From contig NC_081824.1 of the NCBI RefSeq assembly GCF_030867095.1, forward strand, positions 236,370,719-236,434,718: a stretch of DNA of 64,000 bases, given 5' to 3'. The notes beneath the pieces are model-generated. The model did no database searches and was not told the origin of the DNA. It was given only the letters and a program-made list of their open reading frames with translations. Below, one piece after another: positions 23,229 to 33,152 of this stretch. The stretch is from Alligator mississippiensis (lineage: Eukaryota; Chordata; Crocodylia; Alligatoridae). The first letter of the stretch is position 1. Every line of letters starts with the position of its first letter. A program made the translations under genes and the position numbers.

Positions 23229-24006
23229 CAGGGTTGTCAAACTCATCTGGCCATGTGGTTCAGAGAAATGGTATGTGACCAGTCCTGGAGGCCAAATTGG
23301 GCTCACAAATGAGGTTGCCTAGTGTCATAGCAAGGGGGGAGGGAGGAGGGGGAAGAAGATTGGGGCAACCACCCCGGTGCCAAAGCGAAGGGGCACCAAC
23401 AGGCACTGCCCAGCCTGGGGTGGGGTGCAGGACAGAGCTGCAAACAGCTAATTTTGGGGGGGATGGGGAAAGGGCGGCTCCCGTTGCCACGTGCACTCCT
23501 AGGCAAGCATAGGGGGGCCGTGTGCCCCCTAGATCTGCGCACAGGGTGAGGGTGGGCTGCTACTGCGGGCTTTGCCCCAGGAGCCAAACTTCATTGCTAC
23601 AGCACTGAGCCTGCACCCATACTTGCATACTAGATCCAGTACTTGCTCCTGCCAGTCTGGGACTGTGCCACACAGCAACTGTATGAGGGTAGTCTGGGAC
23701 ATGTGCAGCCCCCAGTTTGGCGAGCTCAGGATCCATGCGGCACACAGCACCATCCCCAGAGCACTGAGGGAGTGTCACATGCAACATAGATCCTGGACTG
23801 GCTGGGAAGGACACTGTATGCAGCACAAGTCCTGGACTGGCTGAGGCAGGTGCCATGAATGGAATGGGTCATGGACTGGCCTGAGCAGGGCCCATCAGGT
23901 GCACAGTGTGCATTGTGTGGGTCAACTTCAGAAAGAGGGGCAGCACCAGAGGCCAGATGATGGGACTCAGTCAGCAGCTGTATCTTTGACCCCCTCTCTC
24001 CTCCTG
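23229..24006. mobile_element. hAT-type element (gtcaaactc terminus)
   Basis: It begins cagggttgtcaaactcatct and ends ctctctcctcctg. A perfect 8-bp duplication, cattaatt, is at 23221-23228 and 24007-24014. It is GC-rich and non-coding. Open frames at 23260-23856 belong to it. Confidence 0.82.
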
Positions 24007-24014
24007 CATTAATT

Positions 24015-24991
24015 CATTTTTGGAGGGTTATATGGAGTGTCGCATTGGTAAGGCTGCCTTATACCACTTCAACAATACACAGTGTTACAAGGAAATGAAA
24101 GCATTATCTGAATGCTAAAGGAGTTAATAAAGGAACAAGAATAAAAATAATTTCCCAACACTTCTTTCTTTTTGGAGTGGCCAAGAAAATTAAAATACTT
24201 ATTCGCAGAAATTTAGAACACAAGATTTCAGACAAGCAGCAGTTTGTCATAAGTTGTCTTATTAATGAAGAAGTTCAGTGCTGTCAAAAATGAACAAATT
24301 TAGCATATATGCAATGTAATTTAATTAGAAACTTTTAGCTACATGCTAACTTAACATGGCAACTTTCATAAGGTACTGGATTTTCATCAGCATTTTTCTA
24401 CTAAAACAGGAGAACCTCAGCCAAATATTTCTAATAAACATTCTATATGTTTGTGTAAATTGACAGTAAAGCAGAGTTTTACATGAACATTTTTGTTATT
24501 TAAACTTGTTAGTTTAATCTGGAAATTACTGATTAAGCAAGCAAATTTTTCTTCTTAAAAACAATATATTATGGCAAACTGTTTAGTCATATATACTGCC
24601 AGAGGGGGATATGAACTCAGAAGCATTGTTTAAAGGCAGAAATCATATAGTCATAGGGAAAAAAAGCTTAAATTTTTCATATGGTACCACATTGTTAAAG
24701 AAGCTATTGGCTTTGGAGTCATTAAATATACCATTAATATCGAATGACATTTTAAAACAAAAATATAAACAAATGTCCCCTGCTTTTAGATGCACTGCTG
24801 TGTTGTTGTTTGTGCCCTCATACACAGAAAAATCCATGTACCTCAAACCCAGCAGTGCTGTTCATCCTAGCTCTACCAGTGAAAACCAAGCCTGTCAATC
24901 ACACACTTCTTAAGAAAAGAAAATAACCTACCTACCCTTTCCCCCTATTCTTGAAATATGAAATATTTGAATGAAATTGTCAATATGTCCA
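24015..24991. other. AT-rich intergenic / GEMIN6 3' flank
   Basis: A 100-codon plus-strand frame at 24611-24913 lacks any family signature. The GEMIN6 3' UTR must extend leftward into this region. Confidence 0.5.
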
Positions 24992-25367
24992 TTATTGTGG
25001 TGCTGCAAAATAGCCCTGTAACAAACCTTGCACCCTAGACAGAATAATTTCATTAGAGCTGCTGCAGTCTTCTGGCCCATAGGGTGGATCAATTGTTAAG
25101 ACCCCTGCAACACATAATGTTCTCTGTGATTCTCCTTCTTCTGTGACTGGAATATGATTAGTTTCCAGCCAGGTCTTCAAGCTGCTCTTCCTCCTCTCCA
25201 GCTCTTCCTGGCTGTATGCTTGGCTCTCTTCTGGCATAAAGAGGTGAGCAAGCTGTTCCTGTATTGGGCTGTCCCCTTCACTCACTATTTCAACTTTTTG
25301 CACAGCATGGCCCAAGACAACTGAAACAGATACTTTTTCATCTTCCAGGAGCTTAGCTAAAACGATG
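24992..25367 (-). CDS. GEMIN6: GEMIN6 terminal coding exon
   Basis: After ttccttgcag it reads IVLAKLLEDEKVSVSVVLGH to LLQGYFAAPQ and TAA at 24992-24994. It carries the rest of the Sm-like fold and the conserved C-terminal half. Confidence 0.95.
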
Positions 25368-28164
25368 CTGCAAGGAAAGGAGAACACACCATTCAATACA
25401 AGTACCCAAGCAAAAAAAGAATGCAAAACACAGGCCAAGATGTAAAAAACAGGTGCTAAGAATTGGACCCAAATAAATAGCTAGATGCTCAGCCATTATC
25501 TGTTCCCACTAGGATTCACTTTAAAATCATGTTAAAGAGTTAGGAAACACATTTTAGGCACTTATTTGTTAAAATGTTGGCCCTACCCTACTAGAACAGT
25601 GGTCAGCAACTGTTTAAGGCTACACACCAGACTGATCCAGATCTGGGTCAGAGGTAGACAGATGGGTAGGCGCTAATACTCAGCCACCACCAGTACTCTT
25701 CCCCACAATGGCATGGAAAAGTGACTGCTGCTGAAGCCGCCTATCCCCAACTGCTGCCAAAGCTCCATGTCTGTGGTCCAAATCAAATGGCTCCATGGAC
25801 TAACCATAGTTTGCTAACCCCTGCAGTAGAATATTCTGTTAAAAAAATAAGAAAACCTCAAAACTTAGCATACAGCAAAATTAGGGCTGGGTGACTGGAT
25901 ATCCTAGAATAAGGAAATGCACTGTTAAGGCTTTCAATACCCAAACATCATAACTCTTAATTTGTATGTTTGTTTTTTTCTTAGCAAATTACATATTGGA
26001 GGCCTGAATTTAGAATTCTACACCTTGGCATAAATTAAGTCATCACTAATAAGGCATAAACATAAGAAGGGAGATTAACTGTCTCAGACCTTCCTTAACT
26101 CAGTTTACCTGGTTATGCTGACAGAAGCCCTGGTGGCAGTCAGCACCTGCTGATGCCCAGCCACCAGACCATGTATGCTTCCATGTGTTTCTGGCAGTTC
26201 CATATGGTTACATGGCAGCAGCCAGACTGGCAACCAGCAAAGTGCACCCTATAGCAGCTGCTGAAGTGCCTGCCAAAGCCAGCAGAAGTCATGGGAGTAT
26301 CTATACCCTTCAGCTCATGGCAGAGGCAGAATCCTCCTGGCTTTAAACAGAGATGTAACTCTGCTAGCAGAAAGGGGGATTCGGCCTCCACATAGAGATT
26401 TGTCTGTAGACACACACAGTTTTGGCTGCAGAACTTGAGTGCTACAAACAGGACTAGGCTACAGCACAATGTTCTTTCTCCTTTGTTATGTAAAAGAGCC
26501 TTGAATGTTTTTTCATGGGAAGCTAGAAGGGTGGGGAGGGAGAAGAAAAAGGGCTATAGAGAGAAGGTATTTTTTTTATGTTTACACCAGAAAATTCAGG
26601 TCTTGTTTCTCCTGAAAGACTCTCTAGGGCAGCATTTCTCAACCTGTGGGTCATGACCTAAAAGTGGGTCACAAGAATATGTGAAAGGGTTGTGAACAAA
26701 CGTAAAAAAAGATCAACAACATTTAAAAATGGATTCTCCTTTAAAGGAGAAAAATGTGGGAAACTGTGGCTTTTTCCTTACAGGCTGGCAGAGTTCCAGC
26801 CTGCAAGGGGCTGCTTGGGGACCCCCTCTACCTCACCCCCACCCCACACAGCCATCCCCTGCCCCACACACTAGAGGGCTGGAGCTTGGGAGCAGCAAGT
26901 CAGGAGCGAGGGGCACTGAGTGGGACTGGCCATTGATATTTACAAATGGCTCCTGATCCAAAAAAGGTTGAGAACCACTGCTCTAAGGGGTGCAGCATAA
27001 GGAAGTGACATTACCAATAAAGAGCAAGAGGGTAAAGGCTCTCCTTACAGATTTCATAGTGACACTGTTATGTCTGTTTTGACTGTGATGGAGCAAGCTC
27101 CTAAACCTTTTCAGTACTTTGATACCCAAAGTTCCACAAGGACTGGATACCCACTGTGCTCCACTTAGTGTTCAAGGACAGACCACCTCACCCTTAAACT
27201 TGTCTCCAATAAGTTAACCAATAAAATGATCTAGGACAGGTGTATTGGTGTCTAATCCTAACAAGTTCCACAAGGTTTTATTAAGATGGTTTTATGCATC
27301 CTAGGCCCTCTTATGCACCCTTTCTTCATGAAAACACTTGGCTGGAATGTCATCATTCCCCTGCAGTCTTTTCAGCCTAAACTAATTTGCTAGAGCAGGG
27401 AAACAAAAATGAAAGCAACTTACCTATTTCACTTTCATTGTCCAAACTGTGTTCAATTCAAAAGGCAAAATACTATGTAAAGTTTTGTTTTTGGGGGGTT
27501 TTTTTAATTGATTTCAAATACTGCAAGCCCTAACCTTGAGATATGCCTGAAGATCAGTTCACCTATGGATTAATGTGCAACTGGGACCTTAAATAACATG
27601 TTATGTTATTTATGTATGTTCAAAATGTTAAGAAAGCAAGCCCCTCAATATTTCTTCCTTGCTTTCTTTTGGAAGTGACTTAGACCAAAGACATCCTCTG
27701 TTTACACCTGGTGCTAAATCTACATTTTAAGAGCACTTAGCCCAGATATAGAGTAAACCTGGGGAGAATCCAGAGCAACCAAGTTTAGGTGTTCCATCTG
27801 TTCTCAAGCACTGCTAGTCTTTTAAATAAGAGGAATTCGAGATTATATTAATTAACCTCATAAGTTCTAGCATTCCCTTCCCTTGGCCCTGCCACCTGGA
27901 AAAGATGTCACCAACTTCTGCCCTGCCATTTCTGATCTGAGTGATTTCATGGCAGATCCCATGTCTTTTGATTGTCTATCACAGACAGCATACAAAGAAA
28001 TAAAAGCTTTAAACCTACTTTGCAGAAACTGGGTCAACTGTTAAGACCCATCCTACATATTCATGCTTCTCAGCAGCTGTAACTTTCGCCTCTTTGTTTA
28101 AGTAGGTCTGCCACTCTAGGGGACTCTTTCTCTGCCATTCAGTCATCCTTCCCCCTCATAGAAC
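24992..28164 (-). CDS. GEMIN6: GEMIN6, complete coding sequence in two exons
   Basis: GEMIN6 is a subunit of the SMN complex that assembles Sm cores on snRNAs. It has an Sm-like fold that pairs with GEMIN7. The coding exons 28019-28146 (in an exon starting at 28164) and 24992-25367 total 504 nt, exactly 167 residues as in human. Matching segments include GWVLTVDPVSA, GHAVQ, NHIPVTE, TLCVAGVLTIDPPYGPE and CSSSNEIILSRVQ. The start MTEWQRKSPLEWQ aligns with human MSEWMKKGPLEWQ. All splice sites are canonical. The gene lies between the two SRSF7 copies and is head-to-head with the plus copy, as with the single human SRSF7. Confidence 0.96.
25597..25823. mobile_element. hAT-type element in GEMIN6 intron
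   Basis: Ends cagtggtcagcaactg and tttgctaacccctg are inverted repeats. The 8-bp flanks tactagaa and cagtagaa agree at six positions. Confidence 0.72.
26630..26980. mobile_element. hAT-type (MER1-like) element in GEMIN6 intron
   Basis: Ends cagcatttctcaacctg and aaggttgagaaccactg form terminal inverted repeats. Flanks ctctaggg and ctctaagg match at seven of eight bases. It is non-coding. Confidence 0.82.
26989..28018 (-). other. Remainder of GEMIN6 intron
   Basis: No exon or recognisable element. Confidence 0.6.
28019..28164 (-). CDS. GEMIN6: GEMIN6 first coding exon
   Basis: The exon starts after ccccttcag with an 18-bp 5' UTR remainder. ATG is at 28144-28146, and it ends GCAAA before gtaggt. 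The acceptor before the ATG shows that a non-coding exon lies upstream. Confidence 0.93.
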
Positions 28165-28748
28165 CTGAAGGGGAATAAGTGCAGTTATTAGTGCCTCTGC
28201 TATAACCCCTTTCAACAGCTTTAAGTTGGTTTCTCCTTTCTCTGTTAAGTCATGTCATTTCTTACATGTTCTCTGACTTTTTTTAAACTTTAATTCAAAA
28301 AGTGTATAAAATGGTCCTCACTTTGTTTCCATCCCAATTCATAATTTTTGAAGGTACACACTGCTTGAAACTTCTATTTGGTAATTGTGTACCTTCATTC
28401 TTATGCCAGGCTGTGCAGGAAGCTGAAATATGCAACCTTTCCCAACAGCTTTTATTGGGAACTACAGCAGAACTGCTTATGTTTCCCAGGTATAGCCAGG
28501 TAGGCGTCCTCTGTTCGCAGGATCCCTCCTCAAAAGGTCATGTAGGGAGGGGGAATGAAGACCCTTGCACAAGACTGAATACAAGGTGGAAGCCCACAGA
28601 GGCAGGGAGCACTGTCAGCGAGTGTTCTTCACTTTGTGGCTGCTGCTTTTGGGACAAGAAATTATTTGATGGTTGGGAGATTCCTTCAGTCCCTGGTTCC
28701 CCCTGGAATGCTCAGGCAAATCTGCTTAAAATGAACCAAAAATCAAAC

Positions 28749-28771
28749 GAGAGAGAGAGAGAGAGAGAGAA
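28749..28771. repeat. (GA)n microsatellite
   Basis: An uninterrupted GA run of about 22 bp in the 5' intron of GEMIN6. Confidence 0.85.
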
Positions 28772-29036
28772 ACAGAGTGCATTCTGACTGCATCCCACTA
28801 CTTATTTAGTGAATGCAAATCCATGAAGCTAAGCAGTAGCCTCCTCATTAGCCAAGTTCAAAATTATTAATACACGTCTTAGTTTGTAGAGGGGACACTC
28901 CTTGGTGACATGCTGCATTGTTTGTATCTCTCCACTAGTACACAATGAGTTAGCACTAAGACCCTAGCAGCAAATGTTGGCTGCGCAGGGGCCTTGGCCT
29001 GTCCTGAACCCGTTTAGCAAGGACTCCTCTTGTTGT

Positions 29037-29237
29037 CAGGGCTGTCACTAGGGGGGTACAAATCGGGGCAATTGCCCTGGGCCCTGCGCTTTGGGAGGCC
29101 CCGCAGACAGTGCCGTACAGGACCCAATGCAGCCCCGCCGGCTTCTGTGGGTGGTCACACAGCACTCTCCATTCCCACCCCAGGACCCCACACAGGCTGA
29201 TATGCCCCAAGCTCCACAATCCCTAGAGATGGCTCTG
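29037..29237. mobile_element. Short hAT-type element
   Basis: Ends cagggctgtcactaggg and ccctagagatggctctg are inverted repeats. Flanks cttgttgt and cttgctgt match at seven of eight bases. It lies in the inferred first intron of GEMIN6. Confidence 0.78.
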
Positions 29238-29867
29238 CTTGCTGTGATAGTTCATGGCAACTGGTCCCTGCTAAACAGGTTCAGGAAGGCCAAGGCCCCT
29301 GCACAGCTAATCTTCATCCCACTGAAAGGTTCATGAACCCCACACTGGATCCTGGGGTTCCAAAGTGGTTTTCATTTGGACAGCAGAAAAGTCACTGATA
29401 TCCAGACCATTCTTGCTCTTCTGCTTGTGAGTGCATGCATGAGCCATAATGTACTGGGGAGAGCAGGGGTTTTAAAGTGTGACCTAGGTCTTAATCCATC
29501 AGTTCTAACCCCTTCTCTTTTATCCAGAACTAATCACAACAGTGTCCCAACACCTCATGCAGAATTCCAGCTAAATGCAGTGCGCACATACAGGAGGGGA
29601 CTGCACCTCCTAAATTTAGGCACTTACGCAAAGCAACTGGGCTACTCAGGTGTGTCAAATTTAGCAGCTGCATAAGCACTCACAGGATCGAGGCCTGATG
29701 TCGGACTGTTTGCACCACACAGGTGAAGGCTAGAAAACGCTCTAGCTGTGGCACTCTGCACAATGGCTGCGGCTAGGAGAAGCCACGGGTCGGGTGTTTT
29801 AAATCCCTGCACAAGCCCTTCCAGCTGCTGAATCGTTAGTTAACTGCTCTCCCCAGCTCCCACTCAC

Positions 29868-30130
29868 CAAGAGTTGCGGTGCCTTGCGAGCTGCTGCGGG
29901 TCCGTGATCAGCTACCCTGCCCCGGAAGAGCAGGGATGGGCGTCCAGCCGCAGGGCTTTGCTAAACACACTTCCTGGTCCCACAAGCCCTTGCTCTGCAG
30001 TTTCCTCGCTGTAGTGAGGCGGGGGCTGAGGTCCGTGCATGTCCTGCTCCTCGTTGCCCTGCGGGCTGTGGTCTCGGAGCAGCTCCGCTTCCTGTGTTCA
30101 CAGCTACTGGGCAGCTGAATAATCGCGCAA
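29868..30130 (-). promoter_or_regulatory. GEMIN6: Probable GEMIN6 non-coding first exon and promoter
   Basis: A CpG-rich patch here contains a perfect minus-strand donor, TTG|GTGAGT, whose last exon base is 29868. This would pair with the acceptor at 28165-28166. The transcription start was not located. This is inference from splice logic and base composition. Confidence 0.5.
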
Positions 30131-31427
30131 GGCTGTGAGCCGAAACGTCTTCCCAGGAAAACCTAAACATGCCCTAGTACAAGTGCATGAACTAGATTCA
30201 AATCGCTCTGCTCTTTCGCGTCTTTTGTGATATCACAAACCATGGAAAAGAGCAGACCGATCTCAATGGGAACGATTTAAAATCGATTTAAAGGGAAAAC
30301 CAGTGTTCTGAAAGTGCACAGCTTCATTATCTGGTCGCTGTGCCCCAACCTGTTCAGGCCCACCAAATCATTCGGTTATGCAAAAAGTCTGATAAAATAC
30401 AAGGGGAACTATATGCGCAGTATAACACATGTGATGTGTGCATGTATAATTTGTGTGCATGCCAGATTTCATTTAACTTGTGAGTCTTTTCGTTTGGGCA
30501 TTTTTATAAGCTTTTTTTTGGTACAGCTAGGACGATGAAAATCTTATTTAAAAATGTGGATAATGTTTGTTTCTGTTCTAGAAAAGTTCTGTATTCTGTT
30601 TCTATTTTACTGATGAAACATTTCCTAGGGATCACTTCAGGTAAATGGCCCCACATCAAACATATTTCATTAGTATTTCTGATAAAATTAGTGTGTGATG
30701 GTTTTGAGACTAAAACAGAGGAGCGGGAACTAAAGAGACTCCAAACCGTGTGATTTATAGTTTTGCAGATTAACGGTGTCATTTCATTTAACCTCAGATT
30801 CTGCAAAATTAACCTTTGACACCCACAGTATGATGATATTTTATTCAGATTTGCAAAGTGATGCAAGGGGTTGTTTTTTACTGTTGTTTTTTTAACATAG
30901 TTTTGGTGCATTAGTTGTTAATATAAAATGCCTGGCAGTTAAATAATCAAGGGTAGTGACCTTTATAACTGTTTTCATAAGCTTCAGAGCTAATATCTGT
31001 TGACTTTAATAAATTAAAAATAGGCAACTGGGGTTTATTGTGCTTTTCTCCTTACTGATTTCTTCAGGCTTTGACTTGTGTCAAGACAGGTGCAGGACAG
31101 TTTTTTATACATGCAATTTGAATGGCAATTAACTTTAATTAGCCAATATTGTCCCGAGGGAAAAAGTGTTATCCCTGTAACTTTCCAGGTAGTTGGGGTG
31201 AGACAATGAGTGGGTAAAATGCCAGAATAAAAAGACTTTGTTCCAAGGGAAATCTGACCTGTTTTTAGTTATTCACTTTGAATCAAGTTCCCATTGAGCT
31301 AAAAGAGCAATTCACACATCTGTAGCTGTTTCTCTAGTTATAGTTGAGAAGACGATTCTTACAACGCTCCTTTGGGCCTTACCTCAGAAATTACAAACGG
31401 CCTTTAGGTGCTGAAGGTTGCCTAGTT
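30131..31427. other. Intergenic between GEMIN6 and plus SRSF7
   Basis: This is the divergent promoter interval. It is mostly AT-rich, with no exon seen. Confidence 0.5.
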
Positions 31428-31634
31428 CATCAGTTCCCAATCTGTGGTACGTGTACCACCAGTGCCAAGCATACAACCTGTCAGTGGTATACGTTAACAG
31501 ATTTATTACAATTACTTTATATGACAAAAAGTTGCCACTGGTACATAAGGTTGAACTGAAAAATTTGCCGGTGGTACGTAAGGTTGTATCGTTTTAAATT
31601 GGTGGTACACAGTCTGTCAGTTTGGGAACCACTG
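31428..31634. mobile_element. hAT-type element with gtggtac repeats
   Basis: Ends cagttcccaatctgtgg and cagtttgggaaccactg are inverted repeats. Gcctagtt occurs immediately on each side. The interior repeats gtggtacgtaag-like units. Confidence 0.75.
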
Positions 31635-31777
31635 GCCTAGTTTATTCTCAGTCCCAAAGTACTTTGGGAGAAAGTTTAGTACAAGTCTGTTTGTTTTGTG
31701 TCACTGGAACTAAGAGTGCTTTTCACCTGAACTTCACACTTAAATCAGACAACTCAAATGGTGGGGCATCAATAAGC

Positions 31778-32460
31778 TAGTGTAAGAGTGATGTTGCTGT
31801 GATGGTCCAGAAATTGTGTGAGGGGTGTGGAATCAGAAAAAATATATGCCTTAAACTTTGATTATTTTAGTTATAAGATGACATAACCGCTTTGTGGAGA
31901 ATTGCTGGCTCTGTATAGTAGAACAGATAAGAGAAAATGTTTGTTCTTTGTAACTCCTCTGCAACTGCTTCGCTCACCGCGGCCTTGAAGATAGCAAAAA
32001 GTATGTACAACTCTGATTTCCAGGTGCAAGAAGGAGGTTTGTGAACTAACCTCGCCTCCCCCATTAATTCCCATCCTGATTACAGCAAAGAAATAATGAA
32101 GTAATATTATAGCCGCTTTTCATGCTAATTTCACTTTATGATCACGTGAGTTGTAAGTAACTGTTAAAAAGTATATAAGCCTCCTGATTTTGCTCTTGGG
32201 GGGGACCCCTTCCAAGTGCTTGGGAAATCCATGTCACTTTGGAATCCCCCCTACAGCTGTAGTTTCTTTTAAATAAAAGCTTCTGCTGACCTGACCCAAA
32301 AGTATGCTGCGTGTGTTTCCACGACAGGGGTAAGGATTTCTTAGCGTGGTGTCTTTTATTAGACTAACTAGATAGGCAAAGCTTATTTCTACAGCTAGAA
32401 ATCCTTTATATATTTGGTCCAATATAAGCTATCACCCTAAGGAATCCTTGTCTTGTGCCT
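31778..32460. repeat. Second copy of the Penelope-like dispersed repeat, interrupted
   Basis: Its two halves, 31778-31825 (agagtgatgttgctgtgat) and 32331-32460 (tggtccaatataagctatca), align with 7422-7612. The middle is filled by a solo LTR. Confidence 0.6.
31826..32326. mobile_element. Solo LTR of an endogenous retrovirus
   Basis: A 501-bp unit begins TGTGGAATC and ends CACGACA, with gggg on both sides as a probable 4-bp target duplication. It contains a TATA-like tatataagcc and an aataaa hexamer near the 3' end, in plus-strand order. No internal viral sequence remains, so it is a fossil left by LTR-LTR recombination. It is younger than the repeat that it interrupts. The family is not assigned. 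Confidence 0.75.
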
Positions 32461-33059
32461 CTATAAACTGAAACAGCATAGCCCACATTTTTCTCAGTGA
32501 GAACCGTAAGAACACTAAGAACCGAGTCCTGCAAATGGATGAGAGGTGGTACAAGGGTCCCTTAAGACCATTCCATGTGCAGGATGAAGACCTAGGACAA
32601 GTATGCTAGGGCTTCTCAACACTTGAAGATCCGTCGGGACTTGGGCCGCGAGAAGCGACCGTAATAGCTGACTGGCTAATGGGAAACGAACTCCTCTTGC
32701 TGGGAGAAGTGAAATAGCGCTTCTCTGATCGCGTTGCTTGGGCGCACCCTTATTCCGCGATGAAAGGCTCTGGGCGCCCAGTCTGGGGGAGAGGTAGCCG
32801 GTCCACAGTCATTCAGACACCCGAAAGGGAGGGCTCCCTTGCTGGCCCCGGGCGGCCACAGTGATACTACGAGCCCTCAGCCCACCCAGCAGCGACAGCG
32901 CACGATTCCCGTCGGCCATCCACGGGGCACTCCCGACCGGCAGTCCGGCGCGCGGGACCGGACAGGTGCGCCCAGGCCGCGTTGCTATGGCGACACGCGG
33001 CCCGCTTCCCGCCGCGCGCGGGCTGGGCCGCGGTGCGCATGCGCGGCGCCAACGGACCT

Positions 33060-33067
33060 TATATATA
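33060..33067 (+). promoter_or_regulatory. TATA box of plus SRSF7
   Basis: Tatatata lies 58 bp upstream of the ATG in an otherwise GC-rich region. Confidence 0.65.
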
Positions 33068-33124
33068 GGGGGGGCGGGCGGTGGCGGAGCGCGTGCGTGA
33101 GGGCCGGCGGTTGGAGCTGAGGCG

Positions 33125-33152
33125 ATGTCGCGCTACGGGCGCTATGGCGGCG
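33125..33152 (+). CDS. SRSF7: SRSF7 exon 1 (MSRYGRYGG)
   Basis: 28 nt ending G|GTAGGG. It joins to exon 2 to give GGETKVYVG, exactly as in human. Confidence 0.93.
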
